From Anaerolineaceae bacterium (lineage in GTDB: Bacteria; Chloroflexota; Anaerolineae; Anaerolineales; Anaerolineaceae), in NCBI GenBank assembly GCA_016841525.1, contig JAENYZ010000004.1, forward strand, positions 310,001 through 374,000: a stretch of DNA of 64,000 nucleotides, in the 5' to 3' direction. The notes beneath the pieces are model-generated. The model did no database searches and had not been told where the DNA came from. It saw only the letters and a program-made list of their open reading frames with translations. Position numbers and translations under genes: made by a program. Of the stretch, positions 1 to 8,479 are shown piece by piece (position 1 is the first letter of the stretch; the number at the start of each line of letters is the position of its first letter).

Positions 1-981
1 TCGTAATAATTCCCATGACTCTCCACCCCGAATATCTCTCGAAGGCAAATAACTCTCATTCACTTCCAGAGCCTTTTCCCCATCCCATCCGCCAATCACA
101 TAAATTTTTCCGCCGGCTTCAGCCGCCCCGGCATATGCTCTTGCGGTAGGCATCGGTGTCACCTCATCCCATTGATCATCCTGGGGGTCATAACGCAGCG
201 CAGTATCCAGCACTTTCTCGCCATCCCAACCGCCAAAGAGATATATTTGCCCTTCGAAATCAGCCAGGGCATAGCCGCTCACCTTTATCGGCAACAACGC
301 TTTCTGTTCCCAGGTGTCTCTTCGTGGGTCGTACACTTCCAGGATGTCCGTCGGCTGACCATCAGCCAATCTGCCACCCGGGACATAGATCTTCTCGCCA
401 ACCAAAACGCCTTTGACATCCGCTACCGGTGTCGGCTTGTCGCTGAGCACTTCCCAGCGATCATCATCGGTGATATACCGAAAAACACCGCCGCTGACGC
501 CCTCCGGCCCCTCCCCGGCAATGGCGTAGATATCCCCATCATAAGCCGCCGCAGCCATGCTGGATCGCGGCTCTGGCAGCGGTGCCAGTTCTTGCCAGCG
601 GTCAGGAACTTCGGTAATAAGCCCGGCATTGGATATTCGTTGTGGGAACAAAAGATCCCACCCAAAAGCGATTATAACCAGTAAGACCAATCCAATAATG
701 CTAACAAATGTCCAGGGGATTTTCTGAACGACAGTCACGGTTTGAACTTGTACCGAATCCCCATTGGCTCCAGGCACATCAACAATGCCGTGTTCAATAC
801 CGTACAGCGTGGCTTCTGTCCGTGAGGAAACATCGATCTTTTCAAAGATGTTTCTCATATGGACTTTCACCGTATTCGGGCTGATAGTCAGAGCCTGTGC
901 TATTTCACGGTTCGTCAAACCTGTTGCAGCAAGCTGTAATATTTCTATCTCACGATCACTTAATTGATTAATATCAGACAT
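1..981 (-). CDS. LuxR/GerE-type HTH + transmembrane segment + Kelch-repeat protein (truncated at left edge)
   Basis: Manual reverse-strand translation from ATG at 981: MSDINQLSDREIEILQLAATGLTNREIAQALTISPNTVKVHMRNIFEKIDVSSRTEATLYGIEHG...; TM WTFVSIIGLVLLVIIAFGW; then Kelch-like blades (IYAIAGEGP, IYVPGGR, IYLFGGWDG, IYVIGGWDG). Open through position 1, so missing from the ORF track. Confidence 0.85.
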   Translation of the reverse strand, partial: MSDINQLSDREIEILQLAATGLTNREIAQALTISPNTVKVHMRNIFEKIDVSSRTEATLYGIEHGIVDVPGANGDSVQVQTVTVVQKIPWTFVSIIGLVLLVIIAFGWDLLFPQRISNAGLITEVPDRWQELAPLPEPRSSMAAAAYDGDIYAIAGEGPEGVSGGVFRYITDDDRWEVLSDKPTPVADVKGVLVGEKIYVPGGRLADGQPTDILEVYDPRRDTWEQKALLPIKVSGYALADFEGQIYLFGGWDGEKVLDTALRYDPQDDQWDEVTPMPTARAYAGAAEAGGKIYVIGGWDGEKALEVNESYLPSRDIRGGESWELLR

Positions 982-1012
982 ATTTCTTTCATATAAGTAC
1001 AATATTGTGTCA

Positions 1013-1041
1013 ATTATACTGGCTTACTTATGAATTCATAA
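1013..1041 (-). promoter_or_regulatory. Candidate promoter of the LuxR-TM-Kelch gene, overlapped by a 14-bp palindrome
   Basis: Reverse strand TTATGA-N17-TATAAT; perfect palindrome TTATGAATTCATAA at 1028-1041 covers the -35. Confidence 0.4.
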
Positions 1042-1355
1042 TGGAATACGTCTTTATAAAAATATCGATCATGAAGAGTTTGCTTACTACAAAACAAAAT
1101 TGTTTTTAAGTCAACTATAAAAATTCATTTTTCCATGTTAAGTTAACTGAATAAATACAGAAAAATTATCTTTTTCAACGATTGTGACAGATTCTTAATT
1201 CAGTAATAGTAAAGTATACCTTTGGAAATGCGTTCTCTCGAAAAGGATACTTCGTAAAATATCGAGGCTTGCGAAAGCATGTATTTTTATCCTGTGGACT
1301 ATTCAAATAAAAACATTAGCCCAATCACCAATTACAGCTTAGCATATAAAAACTT

Positions 1356-3389
1356 TTAATTATCAGAAAAAATCTGCATAAATATATATTGGTAAGGCCA
1401 CTCAAAACCATTAGTGAACATGATGTGTTCCTGGGTGGCTTGATGTCCAGACTTATCATAAGCGGTTATTGATACAACAATAAGCTGGTTTGGCAGCACA
1501 TTTAATCTATACGATGTTGTCGAAGCAGGCAGGTTACCAGCCCGCACCTGGAAATCACCATCGTTCACTTTTACAGACAACGAGTAATGGTCAATGCCAG
1601 ACATATTATCCCCGGCTGACCAGGTAATATTGACCGCATCCGTCATGATAGGCGAAGTCACAGGGTTTATTTCTAACCAGGGTGCAGTTCGATCGACTAC
1701 CCCGATAAACATTATGCCCCCACCCTTGTTCCCGGCAGAATCCGTTGCCAATGAAAATATGATGTAATTATTTGCTTCCGCCCAATTAGTTGTTGAAATC
1801 GGCACTCGCCAGAAATCTTGAGTATAGGTATCCTTACCCAAATAAACCCGGTCATCGGTGAATAAATTCTGGCCTAAGAACCAAAATTCAACAGAAGAGA
1901 TTGGGCTACCGCTGCTGCCCGGCGTCGCACTGACGCTGACCGTCCCCTCCTCAGGTAAATAGCGGCTCGTAAATGTAATATCCGGATTTTTACTGCAATT
2001 TATATTCTTAAACACCTCACGTCGTCCCAAAATGCTCGATTGGTTGCCTTCGTAATCCCAAAGGCGAATGGCGATGTCAAAATAACCATCAGGAACATTT
2101 GTATTGCAAAAGTCAACGTTTGTTGTAAAGCTCGTCCCGCCAGGTCCTTCGCCGATCGTAACCCAGCTGCCATTGTAGTCAGCCAGCACCTCCACTTTGG
2201 TGACTGCCACATCATCCCTGCCCCAACCTGTCACCGTCAAAGTTTGGTTTGTAAGATAGGTGTTTGCTGCCGGCGTTGTCAAACCGCCTGTAGGTGGATT
2301 GGCAGGCGCATTTCCTGAAATATAATAGGTCCTTCCCTCGCCGCCGTAAGTTTCAGCTTCGTAGGCCAACCGCGGCCGACCGCCCCTGGTGACCGGGTCC
2401 CAATTGATATCCACATCTCTGAATGTAATATCCTCTGCAACCCCCCAATAGGATTGCATGCTGTATGAAAAATAACGCGTGTTTTCAGTCACCACCATAA
2501 AGTGAACATGATGCCCTGAGCTGTAGCCTGTATCGTCAACATTAGCGATATACTGCCCCTGGGTGACAGGTGTACCGACTTTTTTGAGTCCGGCTGGCAC
2601 GCTGCCCTGTGCGATGTGCAGGTAGATCTGGTAGGTCCAGGGAGTTGTGGATTTATCCTGGATGGTGATGCTGTTTGTACAGGTTGAATCACCATTTGCG
2701 CAGGTATCCCGCCAGTGGAACACAGAACCACCCTTTGCGGCAACCATTGGGAACATTGTGCCATCCGCAAAATCAAAAGCATGGGTGCAGTAATAAATGG
2801 GATAGCAGGAGGTGTGACCCACTGACCAGGTTAGCCGCTTTTCTAAACCCTTTGCCCAGGGCAAATAATAACCGCCATAAACGGTGCCGGATTTTGGTAA
2901 AGCTTCTTGTTCGCCTGATAGGATATCACCATTTAAAAGGCTTTTTTCTGCATATTGAAATGTCTTAAAAGTTGCTTCAAAGTTTGGTTCATCTTCTAAC
3001 AAAATCCGCCATTCACCCAGTTCATTCTGCTCAGCCACAGCCAATTCTGGTTCTCTACCTAAGAATTCCCCGGTTTCCGGGTCTATAGGCGCTAGCCATA
3101 CAATCGCCATCTTTCCATCATCCTGGATTTGGATGTGGTCAATCTTATAGGTTGACTCTTTCCATCGCCCGGTGCTGTTTTCTAATGCCTGTTCTATCGC
3201 CGCTTCCAGGTCTTTCCCAACCTCAACATCAGGTGGGGGTGATTCTTGATCACTGGATGACGGGGTTTCTGTATTTATTGCCTGGCTCAGTGCAGGACCA
3301 TTTTTTGGAATGTCAATTAATAAAACGGCGCCCAAAACAACACAAAGGATAACCAGAAGGACAATACCAAATTTTAGTGTTTTACTCAT
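1356..3389 (-). CDS. M23-family (LytM-like) peptidase with signal/TM anchor and C-terminal Ig/FN3-like region
   Basis: ORF 1356..3404; N-terminal TM (LKFGIVLLVILCVVLGAVLLIDI); HAFDFADGT...GYSSGHHVHFMV resembles M23 HxxxD...HxH. The downstream ATG at 3389 has a GGAG 5' of it. Confidence 0.7.
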   Translation of the reverse strand: MSKTLKFGIVLLVILCVVLGAVLLIDIPKNGPALSQAINTETPSSSDQESPPPDVEVGKDLEAAIEQALENSTGRWKESTYKIDHIQIQDDGKMAIVWLAPIDPETGEFLGREPELAVAEQNELGEWRILLEDEPNFEATFKTFQYAEKSLLNGDILSGEQEALPKSGTVYGGYYLPWAKGLEKRLTWSVGHTSCYPIYYCTHAFDFADGTMFPMVAAKGGSVFHWRDTCANGDSTCTNSITIQDKSTTPWTYQIYLHIAQGSVPAGLKKVGTPVTQGQYIANVDDTGYSSGHHVHFMVVTENTRYFSYSMQSYWGVAEDITFRDVDINWDPVTRGGRPRLAYEAETYGGEGRTYYISGNAPANPPTGGLTTPAANTYLTNQTLTVTGWGRDDVAVTKVEVLADYNGSWVTIGEGPGGTSFTTNVDFCNTNVPDGYFDIAIRLWDYEGNQSSILGRREVFKNINCSKNPDITFTSRYLPEEGTVSVSATPGSSGSPISSVEFWFLGQNLFTDDRVYLGKDTYTQDFWRVPISTTNWAEANNYIIFSLATDSAGNKGGGIMFIGVVDRTAPWLEINPVTSPIMTDAVNITWSAGDNMSGIDHYSLSVKVNDGDFQVRAGNLPASTTSYRLNVLPNQLIVVSITAYDKSGHQATQEHIMFTNGFEWPYQYIFMQIFSDN

Positions 3390-3631
3390 AAGAAGTTTCT
3401 CCATAGCTATCGCGGTCTCAAAACATAATTGCTTTGGTCTCGCGCGTTTGCTTTTTTGTCTGTTCTATGACTTGCAAGGTTTATACCAATATCATGATAA
3501 GGAAATAAAAATTCATTCTCAGGATATAAAACTCAAAACCAAAAGGAAGCTTTTCTTCATATGTTAAACTTTCATGATAAGGATAATTAATTAGAGATAC
3601 ATAGTCACTAAAACCCGAGCCAAAAAAGCAC

Positions 3632-3660
3632 TTGCACACAGTCTAAAAATGTGATAAGAT
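3632..3660 (+). promoter_or_regulatory. Candidate sigma-70 promoter upstream of greA
   Basis: TTGCAC-N17-TAAGAT. Confidence 0.45.
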
Positions 3661-3788
3661 ATCTGCCTACAAGAGACAATCACTATTTTCAAGAAAGCAC
3701 TTTTTCTCGAAGATAGCGAGTTTTTTTTATTTTACAAAGGGGAATAAATTTAGCCCCAAGGACCACAGACTTACTGGAAGGAAGTCTT

Positions 3789-4250
3789 ATGCCCAGTTCA
3801 TATTTAACACGTGAGGGTTTTGAAAGGCTACAAAAAGAGCTTGATCACCTCAGAACCGAAAAACGCATTGAAGTCGCAGACCGACTGCGCGAAGCCTTAG
3901 AAGATGGCGAACTGATTGAAAACGCTGAATTAGAAGCAGCCAAGAATGAGCAATCCTTTGTCGAAGGGCGCATTAAGGAACTTGAAATCCTGCTTTCTAA
4001 CGCACACCTGATTGAAGAGACCAACAATACCGATTCAATCCAGGTTGGCTCCAAGGTCAAGGTGCAGGAAGAAGGGTATGACCCAGAGGAATATGTGATT
4101 GTCGGTGCTGCTGAAGCAGACCCGCGCCTTGGTCGTATTTCCAACGAGTCCCCTCTGGGTAAAGCGTTGCTTAATAAAAAAGCTGGTGATAAAGTTAAGG
4201 TCGAAGCCCCGGGCGGAGAGTTTGAGATAGAAATTCTCTCAATTGGTTGA
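3789..4250 (+). CDS. greA: Transcription elongation factor GreA
   Basis: 153 aa; LTREGFERLQKELDHLRTEKRIEVADRLREALEDGELIENAELEAAKNEQSFVEGRIKELE is GreA coiled coil; C-terminal SPLGKALLNKKAGDKVKVEAPGGEFEIEI. Confidence 0.95.
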   Translation: MPSSYLTREGFERLQKELDHLRTEKRIEVADRLREALEDGELIENAELEAAKNEQSFVEGRIKELEILLSNAHLIEETNNTDSIQVGSKVKVQEEGYDPEEYVIVGAAEADPRLGRISNESPLGKALLNKKAGDKVKVEAPGGEFEIEILSIG

Positions 4251-4270
4251 CCTGACACCCCGTCAATTAT

Positions 4271-4304
4271 GCCCCGCCCGTCTCAAATGGTCGGGGCTTT
4301 TATT
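4271..4304 (+). terminator. Rho-independent terminator between greA and lysS
   Basis: GCCCCG...CGGGGC stem followed by TTTTATTTT. Confidence 0.7.
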
Positions 4305-4328
4305 TTAAATTTCATTGAGGAAGGTATC

Positions 4329-5858
4329 ATGCTTGAAGAATCATTTTCAGAACTTGAATTGACCCGTCTTGAAAAATTGCGCGCCATGGAAGAGAAGGGG
4401 ATGGATCCCTTCCCTACCCGCGCTGAACAAACCCACACCAGCAAACAAGCCATCGAAGCTTTTTCTAAAGCGGAAACCGAAGGGGTCGACACCCCCATTC
4501 AGGTAACATTGGCAGGCCGCATCCGAGCCCTGCGTCCCATGGGAAAAATTGCTTTTGCACACATTGACGATCGCGATGGTCGAGTTCAGCTTTTTTTCCG
4601 AATCAATGATTTAGGCGAAGAGAAAATGGAAATGCTGAGTGATTACTTCGATCTTGGCGATTTCATTCAAGCCAGCGGTTATATGTTCCGCACACGTCGG
4701 GGTGAGGTTTCCCTTTATGTAGAAGATTTCAAGATGCTTGCCAAAGCCTTACGCCCTTTGCCTGCAGCAAAAGATGAGGTTGTTGATGGTGAGGTCCTAC
4801 GGCATGCCAAACTCAGCGATCCCGAAACGCGTTACCGTCAGCGTTATGTTGACCTTGCTGTCAACCCGGATGTCCAGGAAATTTTCAAAATCCGTGCAGC
4901 GACCCTGCGATCTTTACGCGATTATCTTGACAGCCACGATTTTATCGAGGTTGAAACACCCATTCTCCAGCCAATTTACGGCGGTGCAGCAGCCCAACCC
5001 TTTACCACCCATCACAACCAGCTTCACCAGGACCTGTACTTGCGCATTTCCTTCGAGCTTTACCTGAAGCGGCTCCTTGTTGGCGGCTTAGAACGTGTTT
5101 ATGAAATTGGCCGTGATTTTAGAAACGAAGGTGTTTCTTATAAGCATAACCCCGAATTCACACAGCTTGAGTTTTATTGGGCGTATGCAGATTACCAGGA
5201 AGTCATGCAATTCACCGAAGAGATGATCGCCTTCGCCGCTAAGCAGGTCCTTGGGAGTACAATAATCACTTTTGACAATCAGGAAATTGACCTTTCCCCT
5301 CCCTGGCGACGGGTTGAACTCAGGCAGGGAATCCTGGATGCAACCGGTATCGATATCGATCTGCACCCCGATGCGCAGTCCCTAGAAGCCGCAATGAAAG
5401 CAAAAAATCTCAATCCCAAACCCGGGTCAACGCGTGGAAAATTGATCGACAGCATCATCGGGGACTTCCTTGAGCCAAACGCTATCCAACCAACCTTCAT
5501 CTATAATTACCCGAGGGATATTTCGCCACTGGCGAAGAGCAAGCCTGGGGACCCGGGCACCGTCGAGCGTTTTGAAGGCTTTGTAGGCGGTATGGAGTTG
5601 TGTAACGCCTTTTCAGAGCTAAATGACCCGCTTGACCAGGAGCAGCGCTTTTTAGAGATGGGCCGTGCTTATGCGGATGATGATGAGGAACAACATCCAA
5701 TGGATGATGATTATTTAAATGCCCTCAGCTACGGCATGCCCCCGGCGGGCGGATTTGGCATTGGCGTTGACCGCCTGATGATGCTTTTCAGCGGGCGCAG
5801 GAGCATTCGAGAGGTCATTTTGTTCCCCCACCTCCGAAGTTTATCCCAGGATGAATAA
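4329..5858 (+). CDS. lysS: Lysine--tRNA ligase (class II)
   Basis: ORF 4269..5858; ATG 4329 preceded by GAGGAAGG. Class II motifs YRQRYVDL, FIEVETPILQPIYGGAAAQPF, RISFELYLKRLLVGGLERVYEIGRDFRNEG, GGFGIGVDRLMML. Confidence 0.96.
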   Translation: MLEESFSELELTRLEKLRAMEEKGMDPFPTRAEQTHTSKQAIEAFSKAETEGVDTPIQVTLAGRIRALRPMGKIAFAHIDDRDGRVQLFFRINDLGEEKMEMLSDYFDLGDFIQASGYMFRTRRGEVSLYVEDFKMLAKALRPLPAAKDEVVDGEVLRHAKLSDPETRYRQRYVDLAVNPDVQEIFKIRAATLRSLRDYLDSHDFIEVETPILQPIYGGAAAQPFTTHHNQLHQDLYLRISFELYLKRLLVGGLERVYEIGRDFRNEGVSYKHNPEFTQLEFYWAYADYQEVMQFTEEMIAFAAKQVLGSTIITFDNQEIDLSPPWRRVELRQGILDATGIDIDLHPDAQSLEAAMKAKNLNPKPGSTRGKLIDSIIGDFLEPNAIQPTFIYNYPRDISPLAKSKPGDPGTVERFEGFVGGMELCNAFSELNDPLDQEQRFLEMGRAYADDDEEQHPMDDDYLNALSYGMPPAGGFGIGVDRLMMLFSGRRSIREVILFPHLRSLSQDE

Positions 5859-5922
5859 ATCCTGATAAAATAGAAATGCTGCAGCAGTATCATTCATCGT
5901 AAAGTGATCGAAACGGGCTTAA

Positions 5923-6531
5923 ATGGACGAACAGGCACTTATCCAGGACGCACTTGAAGGTAAGCTAAATGCCTTCAACAGCCTTGTATTACATTACCAG
6001 GATATGGCCTATAACGTTGCGTATCGCATCATGGGCGAACATGGTGCTGCTGATGATGCCGCCCAGGAAGCCTTTATCTCAGCCTATCAGAAACTCGACC
6101 AATACCGCGGCGGTTCTTTCAAAGCCTGGCTGCTGCGGATAGTCACCAATGCCTGTTATGACGAGCTTCGCCGCAGGCAGCGACAGCCTGTAACCCCCCT
6201 CAAACCCGAATTAGATGATGGCGAAACCCTTGAAAATCCCTATTGGATTGAAGATGATTCGCCGTCTCCTGAAGAAGAATTTGAGGAATCAGAATTGCAA
6301 GAGGCAATCCAGCACTGCATCAATAATCTTGATAAAAAATTTAAAACCATTCTTGTTTTGGTGGATGTTGAAGGTCTGGATTACGACACAGCATCCGAAA
6401 TTATTGGCAGGCCTTTAGGTACTGTCAAAAGCCGTTTAGCGCGTGCGCGCGAGCGAGTTCAGGAATGTTTGCAGGGATTTCGGGAACTTTTACCCGATCT
6501 CTTTCGTCTAAGTAGTGAGGAAAAAAGATGA
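5923..6531 (+). CDS. ECF-subfamily RNA polymerase sigma factor
   Basis: Sigma-70 region 2 (NVAYRIMGEHGAADDAAQEAFISAYQKLDQYRGGSFKAWLLRIVTNACYDELRRRQR) and region 4 (GLDYDTASEIIGRPLGTVKSRLARARERVQE). Confidence 0.93.
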   Translation: MDEQALIQDALEGKLNAFNSLVLHYQDMAYNVAYRIMGEHGAADDAAQEAFISAYQKLDQYRGGSFKAWLLRIVTNACYDELRRRQRQPVTPLKPELDDGETLENPYWIEDDSPSPEEEFEESELQEAIQHCINNLDKKFKTILVLVDVEGLDYDTASEIIGRPLGTVKSRLARARERVQECLQGFRELLPDLFRLSSEEKR

Positions 6532-7355
6532 AAAAAGAGAGAGATCGGATCGAAGAATTAAATATGCTTTCAGCATATCTGGACAATGCTTTGGAAGCAG
6601 AAGAACTTGAAAAGCTTAAGTCGCGCCTGGAGCAAGACCAGGGCTTACGCCAGAAACTTGAAAATCTTCGCCAGACCAAGGTGTTAATCAGCCGCCTTGA
6701 TCGGTTAAACGCACCCCGTAATTACACACTCACACCGGACATGGTCAAAGTGCGCAGACGGAAATCGAAACCATTATTTTCAACATTAAGATTAGCATCC
6801 TCATTTGCAGCTATTTTACTCGTTGCCTTGTTTGGTGTTCAGGCATTGCTTGGGGGTGGATTCCTCCCATCAGCCATGACAGCTGAAGCACCTATGATGG
6901 AGGCTGCCCGTGTGGAAGATGAAAGCACACCCGAACCGCTGATCCTTTGGGCACAACCGGGTGTTGGCGGTGCGGTCCCTGATGGTTATGGCGGCGGTAG
7001 TGCAGAAAGTTTGCCTGAAGAAAGCTTTATCCTTGAACAGCCTTCGGAAGAGGAAGAGATTGCACCTAAAGATCAACCTGTAGAGCAGCCCGAAACTCTG
7101 CCTGAAGCGGAGCTTGCACCCCAGGAGCCAGAAGAAATTGAAAGTTACGCCGCTGAAGAAGACCTTGAAGGAGCATCCCCGGTGTTAGGAATCAACACTG
7201 AACAGGGCGGCGAGGTGCTGGACCGCAGCGAACCTGCTTCTGCTGATCAGAAAGCTGCCGTGGACTGGACACAAGTGATCCAGTGGGCACAGGTTGGCCT
7301 GGCGGTGATTGCAGTGGGCGGAGGTGTGACCTTGTGGATTTTACGGAAAATTTAG
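6528..7355 (+). CDS. Probable membrane anti-sigma factor
   Basis: 4-bp ATGA overlap with the ECF sigma gene; N-terminal LSAYLDNALEAEELEKLKSRLEQDQGLRQKLENLRQTK resembles anti-sigma ASD-like regions; TM segments and Glu/Pro-rich linker. Confidence 0.75.
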   Translation: MKKERDRIEELNMLSAYLDNALEAEELEKLKSRLEQDQGLRQKLENLRQTKVLISRLDRLNAPRNYTLTPDMVKVRRRKSKPLFSTLRLASSFAAILLVALFGVQALLGGGFLPSAMTAEAPMMEAARVEDESTPEPLILWAQPGVGGAVPDGYGGGSAESLPEESFILEQPSEEEEIAPKDQPVEQPETLPEAELAPQEPEEIESYAAEEDLEGASPVLGINTEQGGEVLDRSEPASADQKAAVDWTQVIQWAQVGLAVIAVGGGVTLWILRKI

Positions 7356-7500
7356 AAACAAAATTAGAACTCCCCCCCCCTGAAGGGAAAGAGAAAGCTT
7401 TGCATTCTTAATTTAATGAGCAAACATTCACAGACTAAATGTTAGCTTTCCTTTGGCTTTTTCTGAACGGTGAGACTCCCCTTCACAGATTCCCCTGTGT

Positions 7501-7529
7501 TTGACATTACCCCACCCTCGCAGTATAAT
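7501..7529 (+). promoter_or_regulatory. Consensus sigma-70 promoter (TTGACA-N17-TATAAT)
   Basis: TTGACA 7501-7506, 17-bp spacer, TATAAT 7524-7529, 42 bp before the ATG at 7571. Confidence 0.85.
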
Positions 7530-7570
7530 CACACTTCGTGAAATTTGTAATTTAATGGGAGAAGAGCGCC

Positions 7571-8314
7571 ATGGAACAAGAAAAAGAATTTAATACTAAG
7601 GAGCGCTATACGGGGACGGTGCTAAAAAACACTTTGCAGGGAGCTTTGGTCGATATCGGTAGTCAAAAACCTGCATTTATCCACATTTCGCAAGCTGTTA
7701 AAGACGGCGATCCAAAGAAACAGATCAATAGTATTGATGAGGTTTTAGAGGTAGGTCAGAAATTGGATTTTTGGGTCAAACGAGTTCGCAAGGATCGTAT
7801 TGAATTGACCATGAAAGAGCCGCTTGCCCTCGAATGGCGAGAGATTAAACCAGACATGACCGTCAAAGGTAAAGTTGTCCGATTAGAGACATTCGGTGCC
7901 TTTGTAGAGATTGGTGCAGAACGACCTGGCCTGATCCACATCAGCGAGCTGGCACACAGTTATGTGCGCACACCCGGTGAAGTGGTTCGTGAAGGTGACG
8001 AAGTGGAAGCAAAAGTTCTTGAGGTCAACCGACGCAAGAAACAAATCAAGTTGAGCATCAAAGCACTACAGGTACTGCCTGAGAATCTTCAAATGCCAGA
8101 ACCCCCGGCAAGCAAGAAACAGCAAGAAGAGGAAGAGCCAAAAGAACCTGATTTGACGGCTATGGAAATCGCCTTGCGATCTGCAATGGAAAAATCTGAA
8201 GGCAACCAGAAGGAATCTGCAGCGAAGAAATCGCGGAAGAAACAAGGTTCTACTTCTGAGCAGGATGAGATACTCTCCCGTACACTGGAGAATAAAGTTG
8301 GTGAAGAATCCTGA
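7571..8314 (+). CDS. S1 RNA-binding domain protein (two S1 domains)
   Basis: S1 motifs GTVLKNTLQGALVDIGSQKPAFIHISQ and GKVVRLETFGAFVEIGAERPGLIHISELAHSYVRTPGEVVREGDEVEAKVLEVN. Confidence 0.88.
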   Translation: MEQEKEFNTKERYTGTVLKNTLQGALVDIGSQKPAFIHISQAVKDGDPKKQINSIDEVLEVGQKLDFWVKRVRKDRIELTMKEPLALEWREIKPDMTVKGKVVRLETFGAFVEIGAERPGLIHISELAHSYVRTPGEVVREGDEVEAKVLEVNRRKKQIKLSIKALQVLPENLQMPEPPASKKQQEEEEPKEPDLTAMEIALRSAMEKSEGNQKESAAKKSRKKQGSTSEQDEILSRTLENKVGEES

Positions 8315-8368
8315 TAATTCAGGTTCATCCTTTGAGATGAACGCAAAAACAGGACGAAAATGAACAAC

Positions 8369-8404
8369 AAGGGAGGTGCCGAACCATCGGCCCTCCCTTT
8401 ATCT
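8369..8404 (+). terminator. Rho-independent terminator downstream of the S1 gene
   Basis: AAGGGAGG tgccgaaccatcggc CCTCCCTTT followed by a T-rich tract. Confidence 0.65.
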
Positions 8405-8479
8405 TTTAATTCAATGGTATCCTAAAGAGAATACTAAAATGGGACGATCAGGGGTTTCACCCAGCGCGTTGGAGGGCTG

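Noticed and set aside
156-684. Plus-strand ORFs at the left edge
   Set aside because: They are antisense to the LuxR-TM-Kelch gene, which has recognisable domains.
4269-4328. Longer N-terminus for lysS (ORF from 4269)
   Set aside because: The 4269 ATG lies inside the greA terminator; ATG 4329 has GAGGAAGG upstream and gives the typical LysRS N-terminus.
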